Assembly (NCBI RefSeq): GCF_000708045.1 | Contig: NZ_ANIE01000009.1 | Location: 186,001 to 250,000, forward strand | DNA: 64,000 nt | DNA from: Marinobacter nitratireducens | GTDB taxonomy: Bacteria; Pseudomonadota; Gammaproteobacteria; Pseudomonadales; Oleiphilaceae | Reading direction: 5' to 3' | In this document: piece by piece, positions 56,110 to 64,000 of the stretch | Layout of the letters: every line of letters begins with the position of its first letter | Numbering within the stretch: position 1 is the first letter of the stretch | Notes under the pieces: model-generated | Database searches by the model: none | What the model saw: only the letters and a program-made list of their open reading frames with translations | What the model was told of the DNA's origin: nothing | Program-made: the position numbers and the translations under genes

Positions 56110-58264
56110 ATTGCTGCAACAACAGGCGAAACGCTTTCCCGGGCGTACGGCTCTGCGTTTTGAGTCGCAGACGTTGAGCTACGGAGAACTGCTTGAGGCT
56201 GCAACGGCGGTGTCTGAAAGACTCAGGAAACTAGGCGCTGCGCGTGTGGGGCTGACCGGGGACAACAGCGCAGCCTGGGTTATCGCCGATATTGCCTGCC
56301 TGATGGCTGGCGTGGTTTGCGTGCCTGTGCCTGGTTTCTTTTCGAAAGGCCAGATTGAACATCTCGTGGCTCGCGCCGGGCTGGATAGCCTTATTTTTGG
56401 TCATGGTGAGTCTGATGGCGAATCCCTCGGATTCGGCCTTTCCCTGGAGACCTTGCCGGTGACTGCGGAACCCTCGCGGATGCCGGAAGGCACTGCAAAA
56501 ATCACCTTTACCTCCGGCAGCACCGGCACGCCCAAAGGCGTGTGTTTATCGGCTGCTCAGATGACGGCCACGAGCCTCTCTCTCAAGGAACGGCTTGCGC
56601 GGGTCAGTCTGAGGCATCACCTGTGCATTCTGCCGCTGGCAACGCTGCTCGAGAATATTGCCGGAGTCTACCTGCCGCTATTGATGGGTGCCATGGTGGA
56701 ACTGGCTCCGCTGGAAACACTGGGCATGACCGGCAGCAGTGGCCTTGATGCGCCACAACTGATTGCCAGCCTGAACCGGATTCAGCCGGAGTCGCTGATT
56801 CTGGTGCCAGAGTTGGCCGCACTGCTGGTGCATGCGGCTGAGCAGGGGCAACTGAAAACAGACGGTTTTCGTTTCCTCGCGGTGGGCGGAGGCAAGGTAT
56901 CTCCGGACCTTCTTGACCGCGGACGGAGCTGCGGATTGCCTCTGTACGAGGGGTATGGCCTATCCGAGTGTGGATCGGTCGTGGCGTTAAACGTTCCCGG
57001 TGATGAAAAGCCCGGAAGTGTTGGCCGGCCACTGAATCACGTTCAGGTCGAGGTTGGCCCGGAGCGCGAGATTCTGGTTCGGGGCAACACTCACCTTGGG
57101 TATCTGGGCGATGAACCGAACGATACCGGCCCGGTTCACACCGGCGATCTGGGCTTTCTGACGGAGGACGGCTTTCTCAGTGTCGATGGCCGGTCCAAGA
57201 ACCTGTTGATCACCAGCTTCGGTCGGAATATCAGCCCTGAATGGCTCGAAAGTGAGCTGGTTCAGGCCATTGGTGCCCGCCAGGCGGTTGTCTTTGGTGA
57301 TGGCGATCCCAGGCCCAGTGCCCTGATTGTGGCTCAGGATAACCGTTCGCCCGAGGACCTGTCCCGGGCGCTGACGGAATTGAATCAGCGTTTGCCCGAT
57401 TACGCACAACTGATGGCGGTCTATGTTCGCCGCCAGCTTCTCAATCAGGCGGAAGGCCACCTGACCGCCAACGGTCGACCGGTCCGAGGACAGATACAGG
57501 CTGACTTGCCGGCACTGCTGACAAAGGCGTTCCCCATTTACCCGAACACCACCACATTAAACCCGCCAGGAGGATCTGACATGGCATTTTTCGACAGACT
57601 GCAACAGGAAACCGCTGAGGCCCGGAGCCATGTTCTGGGCGCTCCGGTCATTACCGCCATCCAGGAGCAACGTTTCGGCCTGGAAGGGTATACCTGGTTC
57701 CTGACCCAGGCCTACCACCACGTCAAACATACGGTACCACTGATGATGTCCTGTGGCGGTCGCCTTCCGGAGCGACTGGAATTTGTCCGCAAAGCGCTTG
57801 TGGAATACATCGAGGAAGAATACGGACATCATGAATGGATCCTGAACGACCTGGACGCCTGCGGCGAAGACAAGGAAGCCATTCGTCATGGTCGGCCAGA
57901 TACCTCCATCGAGCTGATGGTGTCCTACCTCTATGACCAGATCGATCGGGGTAATCCGATCGCTTTCTTCGGTATGGTTCAGGTTCTCGAGGGCACGTCC
58001 ATTGAACTGGCTACGCCACTTGGTGAGCAGATCCAGAAGCAGTTGGGGCTTCCAAACCAGGCCTTCAGCTACCTGTATTCCCATGGAGCGCTGGATCAGG
58101 AGCATTTCGAGTTCTTCCGCAACCTGATGGATTCCATTACCGACCCGGACGACCAGAGCGCCATCATTGAATCAGCAAACATGGTCTATCGGTTGTACGG
58201 GGACATGTTGCACAACATTCCGCTGGAAAATCAGCAGGGGGAACATCGCCATGAGGCTGCATGA
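56093..58264 (+). CDS. AMP-forming acyl ligase fused to a haem-oxygenase-like di-iron (HDO) domain
   Basis: 723 residues. Residues 1-480 are an ANL-superfamily adenylation domain (TFTSGSTGTPKGV near 138-150, YEGYGLSECG, TGDLGF, and GRSKNLLITSFGRNISPEW). The A10 catalytic lysine position reads Arg462 (LTANGRPVRGQ). Residues 497-723 are a helical domain with Glu576-x2-His579, Glu633 and His664-x3-Asp668-x2-His671, the metal-ligand pattern of HDO oxygenases such as UndA and CADD. The second domain begins with its own Met497 behind a perfect AGGAGG (57568-57573), seven bases upstream, so it may also be made as a separate protein. The start is the ATG behind AGGAGG at 56082-56087. It overlaps the next gene by 14 bases. 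Confidence 0.85.
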   Translation: MASLPELLQQQAKRFPGRTALRFESQTLSYGELLEAATAVSERLRKLGAARVGLTGDNSAAWVIADIACLMAGVVCVPVPGFFSKGQIEHLVARAGLDSLIFGHGESDGESLGFGLSLETLPVTAEPSRMPEGTAKITFTSGSTGTPKGVCLSAAQMTATSLSLKERLARVSLRHHLCILPLATLLENIAGVYLPLLMGAMVELAPLETLGMTGSSGLDAPQLIASLNRIQPESLILVPELAALLVHAAEQGQLKTDGFRFLAVGGGKVSPDLLDRGRSCGLPLYEGYGLSECGSVVALNVPGDEKPGSVGRPLNHVQVEVGPEREILVRGNTHLGYLGDEPNDTGPVHTGDLGFLTEDGFLSVDGRSKNLLITSFGRNISPEWLESELVQAIGARQAVVFGDGDPRPSALIVAQDNRSPEDLSRALTELNQRLPDYAQLMAVYVRRQLLNQAEGHLTANGRPVRGQIQADLPALLTKAFPIYPNTTTLNPPGGSDMAFFDRLQQETAEARSHVLGAPVITAIQEQRFGLEGYTWFLTQAYHHVKHTVPLMMSCGGRLPERLEFVRKALVEYIEEEYGHHEWILNDLDACGEDKEAIRHGRPDTSIELMVSYLYDQIDRGNPIAFFGMVQVLEGTSIELATPLGEQIQKQLGLPNQAFSYLYSHGALDQEHFEFFRNLMDSITDPDDQSAIIESANMVYRLYGDMLHNIPLENQQGEHRHEAA

Positions 58265-59033
58265 TCGGGAGTTTCTGTTATTGGGTGGCACCGGGGGTAT
58301 CGGCCAGGCGCTGATCGAACCTCTGGTCCAGGCCGGTGCTCGGGTGATTGTGGCGTCCCGTCATCCTGATCGCATCCAGCATGGTGCCGGTGTGTCGGCG
58401 GTACGACTCGATCTGGCAGCCGAAGATCTTGATCTACAGCTGCAGATGCTCAGTGAGGCCTATCCGGACATTGATGGGGTGATTCACTGCGCCGGTCAAA
58501 ACCACTTTGCGGGTATAGACCATCTGTCAGTTGCCGCTATTGATAGCCAGCTCTTGGTAAACCTGCGCTCGGCGATGCTGGTCGCCCGCCACTTTGCGCC
58601 GCGATTCGAGCGCAAGGGACTCGGGGCGCTGGTGTTTGTCGGCTCGACGTTCGGCAGCATCGGGTTCCCGGGTTACACCGCCTACTGTGCCAGCAAGTTC
58701 GGCTTGCGGGGCTTTTCCGAAGCCTTGCGCCGGGAGCTGGCCGATACTCCTGTGCAGGTTGTCTATGTGGCACCGAGGGCAACGGCGACGGCGATGAACC
58801 CTGAGGCCGTCAACGAACTCAATCAAGCCCTGGGGAACCGAATGGATGCCCCGTCGGCCGTGGCAAGCCAGATTCTGTATGCCATGGAAAACGATGCGCG
58901 TCGTCGTTTCCTTGGCTGGCCCGAGAAGCTGTTTGTGGTTCTCAATGGCATTGTGCCACGGCTCGTCGACAAAGCCATGCTCAAGCAACTGCCTGTTGTC
59001 CGGCGTTTCCTCAACAGGGAGGTGATGTCATGA
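58251..59033 (+). CDS. Short-chain dehydrogenase/reductase (SDR)
   Basis: 260 residues. The cofactor loop GGTGGIG is at 12-18, the NAG-like motif reads CAGQNHF, and the active-site pair is Tyr145-x3-Lys149 in YCASKFG, preceded by the VGSTFGSIG serine strand. It reduces or oxidises an intermediate, presumably one released by the ligase/HDO protein. The ATG overlaps the end of that gene; the open frame extends further upstream inside it. It overlaps the TPR gene by four bases. Confidence 0.88.
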   Translation: MRLHDREFLLLGGTGGIGQALIEPLVQAGARVIVASRHPDRIQHGAGVSAVRLDLAAEDLDLQLQMLSEAYPDIDGVIHCAGQNHFAGIDHLSVAAIDSQLLVNLRSAMLVARHFAPRFERKGLGALVFVGSTFGSIGFPGYTAYCASKFGLRGFSEALRRELADTPVQVVYVAPRATATAMNPEAVNELNQALGNRMDAPSAVASQILYAMENDARRRFLGWPEKLFVVLNGIVPRLVDKAMLKQLPVVRRFLNREVMS

Positions 59034-59650
59034 AATGGTTGATGCTACCGGCTGTTTTTCTGGTCAGTCTGAACCTCTGGGCGGCGGATCTGGACACTGA
59101 TCTGCTCGATATCCAGACGCGCTGGGCGAAAATCCAGTACCAGACCCCGGAAGACAAACGTGAAAAAGCGTTCGAGAAGCTCAGCGCTGAAACAGAAGCC
59201 TTCGTATCGCAGTACCCCGGGCGGGCGGAGCCATTGATCTGGCAGGGAATTGTGCTCAGTACCTATGCCGGAGCAAAAGGCGGTTTGGGGGCGCTGGGGC
59301 TGGTCAAGCAGGCCCGGAAGTCGCTGGAAAAAGCCGTTGAGATTGATCCGAACGCTCTCGATGGTTCCGCACTGACGTCTCTTGGCAGCCTCTACTATCA
59401 GGTGCCAGGTTGGCCATTGAGCTTCGGCGATGATGACAAGGCCAAGAAGTATCTCCAGCGGGCCCTCACCCTGAACCCGGAGGGCATTGATGCTAATTTC
59501 TTCTTTGGTGATTACCTGCTGGAGCAGGGTGAGAATGACCGGGCCAAGGTCTATCTGAGTAAGGTGCTGGAGGTCCCTGGCCGGCCGGGGCGGGCCTTGG
59601 CGGACGAAGGTCGCCGCCGGGAGGCGAAGCAGCGGCTGGAAAATCTTTAA
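59030..59650 (+). CDS. Exported TPR-repeat protein
   Basis: 206 residues. A signal peptide (about 1-18, LPAVFLVSLNLWA) precedes about three TPR-like helix pairs (ARKSLEKAVEIDPNAL, KAKKYLQRALTLNPEGIDA, RAKVYLSKVLEVPGR). It probably acts in the periplasm as a scaffold. No enzymatic motif is visible. Last gene of the haemolysin-family operon, whose four genes overlap throughout. Confidence 0.82.
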   Translation: MKWLMLPAVFLVSLNLWAADLDTDLLDIQTRWAKIQYQTPEDKREKAFEKLSAETEAFVSQYPGRAEPLIWQGIVLSTYAGAKGGLGALGLVKQARKSLEKAVEIDPNALDGSALTSLGSLYYQVPGWPLSFGDDDKAKKYLQRALTLNPEGIDANFFFGDYLLEQGENDRAKVYLSKVLEVPGRPGRALADEGRRREAKQRLENL

Positions 59651-59672
59651 ACCGAGGGCGCGTTCGCTGGGT

Positions 59673-59712
59673 CCGGAGCCTTGCACTACACTTCAGGTGT
59701 GGAAGGCTCCGG
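59673..59712 (+). terminator. Terminator-like hairpin after the TPR gene
   Basis: CCGGAGCCTT (59673-59682) and AAGGCTCCGG (59703-59712) form a 10-bp stem, and the 20-base loop contains an inner ACAC/GTGT pairing. CCTTT follows. It lies 23 bases after the TPR stop and is the likely end of the operon. Confidence 0.6.
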
Positions 59713-59737
59713 CCTTTGATCTGAATCAGTGGTGCAT

Positions 59738-61237
59738 ATGGCCTTGAGTAACGACGGTCCGGCAGACGCGGCCCCGCCCCAAGACTTCTTCCGGAAACTG
59801 TCAGATGCAGTACCCGGAATTTTCTACACCTACTGGCTTTCCGCAGATGCCAGTAAGCACTGTTTTCCTTATGTCAGCGAACAGGTGAAGGCGCTATTCG
59901 GCCTTGCCCCGGCGAATCTGTCCGCGGATGGAAATGCGCTGTTTGCGCTCATCCACCCCGAGGATTACCCGATATTGGGCGAGAGTATCGCGGAATCGGT
60001 CCAGAGTCTTGAGCCGTGGCGATGCCGGGCGAGGCTCCAGGTCGTTGACGGTTCCTACATCTGGTTTGAGGGATTTTCGCAGCCGGAGCGTCAAGCTGAC
60101 GGCAGTACCCTCTGGTACGGACAGTTTCATAACATCCAGCAGTACAAAGAGCTGGAACAGGAGCTCCGGGACAGCGAGGCAGAGTACTCATTCCAGGCTC
60201 GGTTTCAGAGCCTCGTTGCCCGCCTTTCAAAAGAGTTCATTCATGCCGGGGGCAAGACCATTGACGACTGTATTGATCAGTTCCTGTCCGAGGTTGGGGA
60301 ATTTTTCGGAGCCGATCGAGTGTACCTCTATGCGCTGGATGATGATTTTGAGTCCATGACGAAGACCCACCGCTGGTGTCGACCGGGTATTCCGTCCCTG
60401 ATTGCCCCGAATCAGACCATTGCGCTCGACAATCGATTGCCGTGGCATCAACAGATTCTTCAGATGATTGAAGGCAACAGGGTTGTCTTTACAGGGCATG
60501 ATGTTGAGAGGCTAAGCAGTGATGGGGAGGACTCGACGACGCTGGCGACCGTTTTCAGTGTGCCGATTTCGGTTCAGGGGCGGGTCGTCGGGTTTATGGG
60601 GATGGACTTTTATGCAAGTGACAGCTGGCGGGACGACCTGAACGATTTGCTCGTCATTCTCGCGGGCCTGCTTTCGGGAGTGCTGGAAAGGCATCTGTTG
60701 GAAGAACGGTTAGTCCGGCAGTCGCTCAAGGATCCGTTGACGGGGCTGTATAACCGTCGGTACCTCATGCCGCGTCTGGAGGAGATGATGCAGCGGGTGG
60801 GTCGCTACAACGAAGATTTCAGTGTGGCGATCATCGATATCGATCACTTTAAAAGAATCAACGACCGCCTTGGCCATATGGCGGGCGATGCGGTGTTATG
60901 CCGTTTCTCGGAGATCGTCAGGAAGGAGTCACGAGCGACGGATATTGTCGCCAGGTTTGGCGGTGAGGAGTTTGTCGTGGTATTTCCGGACCAGGGAATG
61001 GCGGAAACGGCATTGGCGATCGATCGGATTTTACAGGCAGTTTGCAATGGCGGTTTCGCGTTTCAGGGGCTTGAGATTGCCGTGACGGCCAGCGCAGGTA
61101 TCGCCTCAGCCAGCGAGGATGTGCTGAACAAAGACACAGTGGATGAGCTGTTGTCTCTGGCCGACGAGAGGCTGTACAAGGCAAAGTCTTCTGGTCGCAA
61201 CCGGTTTATGGATTCATCAGGCCAATCACCTATATAA
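59738..61237 (+). CDS. PAS-GAF-GGDEF diguanylate cyclase
   Basis: 499 residues, no transmembrane segment. A PAS domain (about 20-135, FPYVSEQVKALFGLAP and WFEGFSQPERQADG), a GAF domain (about 165-320, FFGADRVYLYALDDD) and a GGDEF domain (about 335-490) with RFGGEEFVVVF, an active-type GGEEF motif. No I-site RxxD is obvious before it. It makes cyclic di-GMP in response to an intracellular signal. The ATG at 59738 was preferred over GTG codons at 59729 and 59732; no strong ribosome-binding site is visible. Confidence 0.88.
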   Translation: MALSNDGPADAAPPQDFFRKLSDAVPGIFYTYWLSADASKHCFPYVSEQVKALFGLAPANLSADGNALFALIHPEDYPILGESIAESVQSLEPWRCRARLQVVDGSYIWFEGFSQPERQADGSTLWYGQFHNIQQYKELEQELRDSEAEYSFQARFQSLVARLSKEFIHAGGKTIDDCIDQFLSEVGEFFGADRVYLYALDDDFESMTKTHRWCRPGIPSLIAPNQTIALDNRLPWHQQILQMIEGNRVVFTGHDVERLSSDGEDSTTLATVFSVPISVQGRVVGFMGMDFYASDSWRDDLNDLLVILAGLLSGVLERHLLEERLVRQSLKDPLTGLYNRRYLMPRLEEMMQRVGRYNEDFSVAIIDIDHFKRINDRLGHMAGDAVLCRFSEIVRKESRATDIVARFGGEEFVVVFPDQGMAETALAIDRILQAVCNGGFAFQGLEIAVTASAGIASASEDVLNKDTVDELLSLADERLYKAKSSGRNRFMDSSGQSPI

Positions 61238-61281
61238 GAAAAGAGCATTTCACCTCATATTACCTTTTAATATATCCTTAG

Positions 61282-61301
61282 AATCAATAAATAGATTGAT
61301 T
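61282..61301. promoter_or_regulatory. 20-bp perfect inverted repeat, candidate repressor operator
   Basis: AATCAATAAATAGATTGATT has perfect 7-bp arms around a six-base spacer, 17 bases before the MBL-fold gene. Just upstream is TTTAATATATCC (61266-61277), a possible -10, so the repeat would cover the transcription start. ArsR-family sulfide and persulfide repressors (BigR, SqrR) bind AT-rich inverted repeats at such promoters; no such regulator is in the window. Confidence 0.55.
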
Positions 61302-61318
61302 GCCTCAGAGGTGAAGCC

Positions 61319-62185
61319 ATGAGTAACCCGATCGTTCAGCAATTTTTTGATGAACCGACCAATACCTTCAGTTATGTGGTGCGGGATCCCGAGAGTCAGA
61401 GTTGTGCCATTCTCGATTCTGTTCTGGATTTCGACTACGCCGCTGGCCGCACTGACGTGCGTTCAGCCGACCAGATCATTGAGTACGTGCGTAGCAATGA
61501 TCTGACGGTTGAGTGGATACTTGAGACTCATGTACACGCTGATCACCTGTCCGCGGCACCTTACCTTCACGAGATGCTGGGCGGTAAAACCGGCATCGGC
61601 GCCCATATCTGCGATGTCCAGGAAATCTTCGGCAAGGCATTCAATGCCGGCACCGAGTTTGAGCGTGATGGTAGTCAGTTTGATCGGCTGTTCCGTGAGG
61701 AAGATACCTTCAACATTGGTGGCCTAGAGGGTCGAGTCCTCCATACACCGGGCCATACCCCCGCCTGCCTGACCTATGTTGTCGGAGATGCGGCGTTTGT
61801 CGGTGACACCCTGTTCATGCCCGACTATGGCACCGCCCGCTGTGACTTCCCCGGTGGTGATGCGCGGACCCTGTTCCAGTCGATCCAGAAGGTATTGGCG
61901 TTACCTCCGGAAACCCGGATTTTCCTCTGTCACGATTACAAGGCGCCAGGCCGTGACGAATACGCCTTCATGACCACCGTGGCTGAGCAGCGCGCCTCTA
62001 ATGTGCACGTTCACGAAGGCGTCAGTGAAGAGGATTTCGTGAAAATGCGCACCGAGAGGGACGCGACCCTGGATATGCCGCGACTGATCCTGCCATCGGT
62101 TCAGGTCAACATGCGGGCAGGGCATATGCCGCCGGCCGAGGATAACGGCCAGGTTTATCTGAAAGTTCCGATTAACCTGTTCTGA
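61319..62185 (+). CDS. MBL-fold hydrolase, persulfide dioxygenase-like
   Basis: 288 residues. The metal motif ETHVHADH gives His71, His73, Asp75 and His76; TPGHTPACLTY, VGDTLFMPDYGTARCDFPGG and FLCHDYKA follow. The GTARCDFPGG segment is typical of ETHE1/Blh persulfide dioxygenases rather than glyoxalase II. These are mononuclear iron enzymes that oxidise glutathione persulfide to sulfite. Strong GAGGTGA ribosome-binding site. The SulP transporter starts seven bases after its stop, so export or import of sulfur oxyanions is probably coupled. Regulation by the inverted repeat upstream is likely. Confidence 0.85.
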   Translation: MSNPIVQQFFDEPTNTFSYVVRDPESQSCAILDSVLDFDYAAGRTDVRSADQIIEYVRSNDLTVEWILETHVHADHLSAAPYLHEMLGGKTGIGAHICDVQEIFGKAFNAGTEFERDGSQFDRLFREEDTFNIGGLEGRVLHTPGHTPACLTYVVGDAAFVGDTLFMPDYGTARCDFPGGDARTLFQSIQKVLALPPETRIFLCHDYKAPGRDEYAFMTTVAEQRASNVHVHEGVSEEDFVKMRTERDATLDMPRLILPSVQVNMRAGHMPPAEDNGQVYLKVPINLF

Positions 62186-62192
62186 GTGACTG

Positions 62193-63926
62193 ATGAACCT
62201 CAAACGTTATTTTCCGATCCTCGACTGGTTACCGGATTACGGCCGCCACCAGGCCACCAGTGATCTGGTGGCGGCGGTCATCGTGACCGTCATGCTGATT
62301 CCCCAGTCGCTGGCATACGCACTGCTGGCCGGCCTGCCGGCCGAGGTAGGGTTGTACGCCAGTATCCTGCCTCTGATCGTGTATGCCATTTTCGGTACCA
62401 GCCGGACGCTGTCGGTGGGCCCGGTGGCCGTCGCCTCCCTGATGACAGCCGCAGCCCTGGCGCCACTGGCCGCGGTGGGAACCCCCGAATATGTGGCGGG
62501 TGCCGTTCTGCTCGCGGTGATGTCGGGCCTGATGCTGACGGTAATGGGCATACTTCGCCTCGGCTTTCTGGCCAACTTCCTCAGCCACCCGGTGATTTCG
62601 GGGTTTATTACCGCATCCGGCCTGGTGATTGCCGCCAGCCAGCTCAAGCATATCTTTGGGATCGAGGCGTCCGGCCATAACCTGATTGAAATCCTGGAGT
62701 CGGTGTATTCCGGTCTTGGTGATACCAACCTGGCGACGCTTGGTATTGGTGTTGGGGCATTGCTGTTACTGATATTCGCTCGAAAACGCCTGAAACCGTT
62801 GCTGACCGCGATGGGCCTGACGCCCCGGATGGCGGATATCCTGACCAAGACCGCACCGATTCTGGCGGTGCTGATCACCACCCTGGTGGCCTGGTCATTG
62901 CAGCTGGATCAACAGGGCGTCAAATTGGTGGGGGATGTACCGTCCGGCCTGCCTGCGCTGACCCTGCCGACCCTTGATATGGGGCTTTGGCAGCAACTTG
63001 CGGTCAGTGCCCTGCTGATCAGCGTGGTTGGGTTTGTCGAATCCGTCTCTGTTGGACAGACGCTGGCAGCCAAACGCCGGCAGCGTATTGATCCTGACCA
63101 GGAACTGATCGGATTGGGAACGGCCAATATGAGTGCCGGATTTTCCGGTGGCATGCCGGTGACCGGTGGTTTCTCCCGCTCGGTGGTGAACTTTGATGCG
63201 GGTGCGGAAACGCCGGCCGCTGGCGCCTTCACCGCGGTGGGAATTGCCCTGGCGACTCTGTTCCTGACACCGGCGATTGCGTTTCTGCCCAAGGCCACGC
63301 TGGCCGCAACTATTATTGTGGCGGTATCCACCCTGATTGACCTCCCGGCGCTGGCTCGCACCTGGCGGTATTCGAGAACCGATTTCGGCGCCATGCTGGC
63401 AACCATCGTCCTGACGCTGGCGCACAGTGTCGAGGCCGGCATTATTGCCGGGGTGGCCCTCTCCATTGGCCTGTTCCTCTATCGGACCAGTCGCCCCCAC
63501 AGTGCGGTTGTGGGACTGGTACCCGGCACCGAGCATTTTCGCAATGTCTTACGCCATGACGTGGAACTGTGCCCGAAAATCACCTTCCTGCGGGTGGACG
63601 AAAGCCTCTACTTCGCCAACGCCCGCTTCCTGGAGGAAACCGTGATGGACCTGGTGACCCGGGAGCCGGAGCTCAAGGAGCTGGTGCTGGTCTGCCCGGC
63701 GGTTAACCTCATTGATGCCTCGGCGCTGGAGAGCCTGGAGGCCATTAATGATCGGCTTCGGGATGCCGGCGTGAATCTGCACCTGTCGGAAGTCAAAGGG
63801 CCCGTCATGGACCGCCTGAAGGGCTCGGATCTGTTAAGGCATCTCACGGGGCGGGTCTTCCTGAGCAGCTATGAGGCTTGGCAGGCGCTGACGGATAAGA
63901 CCTCTCCCCTGAAAGAAACCGCCTGA
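62193..63926 (+). CDS. SulP-family anion transporter with STAS domain
   Basis: 577 residues. The membrane part (about 1-420) starts with LDWLPDYGRHQATSDLVAAVIVTVMLIPQSLAYALLAGLPAEVGLYASILPLIVYAIFG, the SulP signature. It includes a FSGGMPVTGGFSRSVVN anion-binding region. The cytoplasmic STAS domain (about 445-560) has VCPAVNLIDASALESLEAI. Substrate is probably sulfate, sulfite or another oxyanion, given its operon with a persulfide dioxygenase; bicarbonate is an alternative for this family. Confidence 0.92.
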   Translation: MNLKRYFPILDWLPDYGRHQATSDLVAAVIVTVMLIPQSLAYALLAGLPAEVGLYASILPLIVYAIFGTSRTLSVGPVAVASLMTAAALAPLAAVGTPEYVAGAVLLAVMSGLMLTVMGILRLGFLANFLSHPVISGFITASGLVIAASQLKHIFGIEASGHNLIEILESVYSGLGDTNLATLGIGVGALLLLIFARKRLKPLLTAMGLTPRMADILTKTAPILAVLITTLVAWSLQLDQQGVKLVGDVPSGLPALTLPTLDMGLWQQLAVSALLISVVGFVESVSVGQTLAAKRRQRIDPDQELIGLGTANMSAGFSGGMPVTGGFSRSVVNFDAGAETPAAGAFTAVGIALATLFLTPAIAFLPKATLAATIIVAVSTLIDLPALARTWRYSRTDFGAMLATIVLTLAHSVEAGIIAGVALSIGLFLYRTSRPHSAVVGLVPGTEHFRNVLRHDVELCPKITFLRVDESLYFANARFLEETVMDLVTREPELKELVLVCPAVNLIDASALESLEAINDRLRDAGVNLHLSEVKGPVMDRLKGSDLLRHLTGRVFLSSYEAWQALTDKTSPLKETA

Positions 63927-64000
63927 TTCCAGCGCACCCCTTGCCCTTCGGGTAGGGTGGGCCGGTATCATGATAATCGCGTCTTATTCGATTCAGTGGT

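Noticed and set aside
63927..64000. Possible hairpin CACCC...CCCTTCGGG...GGGTG after the SulP gene
   Set aside because: The stem is interrupted and lacks a T tract; the window ends before context can be judged. No complete gene is visible in these bases.

Overview
The window looks like chromosomal DNA of a marine gammaproteobacterium, most likely Marinobacter or a close relative. That call is an inference from gene content (a complete beta-oxidation and alcohol oxidation cluster, a B12 salvage cluster, GGDEF proteins, SulP and thermostable haemolysin families), GC-rich coding sequence and gene order. It was not tested by any search. I see no tRNA, rRNA, insertion sequence, integrase or CRISPR array. 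Genes are tightly packed, often overlapping by 4 to 17 bases.

Layout. (1) About 1-13.2 kb is catabolic: a truncated membrane protein, an IclR regulator, a secreted esterase, then an operon that oxidises alcohols to acids and degrades acyl-CoAs (enoyl-CoA hydratase/3-hydroxyacyl-CoA dehydrogenase, thiolase, acyl-CoA dehydrogenase, Zn alcohol dehydrogenase, aldehyde dehydrogenase), followed by a TetR/QsdR-type regulator and a nitronate monooxygenase-like flavoprotein. A long perfect-armed hairpin separates the operon from the regulator. (2) About 13.2-17.2 kb is a compact envelope stress module: a tiny secreted Met/Asp-rich protein, an OmpR-type two-component system and an exported MsrA-MsrB fusion. 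It resembles methionine-scavenger systems for reactive chlorine. (3) About 17.1-25.4 kb, all on the minus strand, holds a DEDDh exonuclease, a cNMP/CBS/nucleotidyltransferase protein, a beta-helix/di-haem cytochrome fusion lipoprotein and an M19-like lipoprotein hydrolase.

(4) About 25.6-46.2 kb is cobalamin uptake and late synthesis: cobU, cobC, cobT, cbiB, cobD, a cobalamin riboswitch, then btuB, cobN, btuF, btuC, btuD, cobB, cobO, cobQ and bluB, a methyltransferase, a sensor diguanylate cyclase and cobS. Corrin-ring genes are absent from the window, so it reads as import and remodelling of corrinoids plus lower-ligand attachment. The CobN carries a signal peptide, and the receptor-CobN-binding protein-permease-ATPase order matches haem hmuRSTUV loci.

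(5) About 47.0-55.2 kb (minus strand) is a probable envelope-glycosylation regulon. It has two PMT/ArnT-like glycosyltransferases, two GT2 polyprenyl-phosphate glycosyltransferases, GtrA and a VTT-domain protein around a PmrAB/QseBC-like two-component system. PmrA-type boxes (CTTAAN-N5-CTTAAN) lie before both glycosyltransferase operons. (6) The same box array sits upstream of a divergent operon (55.4-59.65 kb) encoding a thermostable-haemolysin family protein, an AMP-forming ligase fused to a haem-oxygenase-like di-iron domain, an SDR and an exported TPR protein. This looks like an undescribed biosynthetic pathway controlled with envelope remodelling. (7) About 59.7-63.9 kb holds a PAS-GAF-GGDEF protein, a persulfide-dioxygenase-like enzyme behind a 20-bp inverted repeat, and a SulP transporter.
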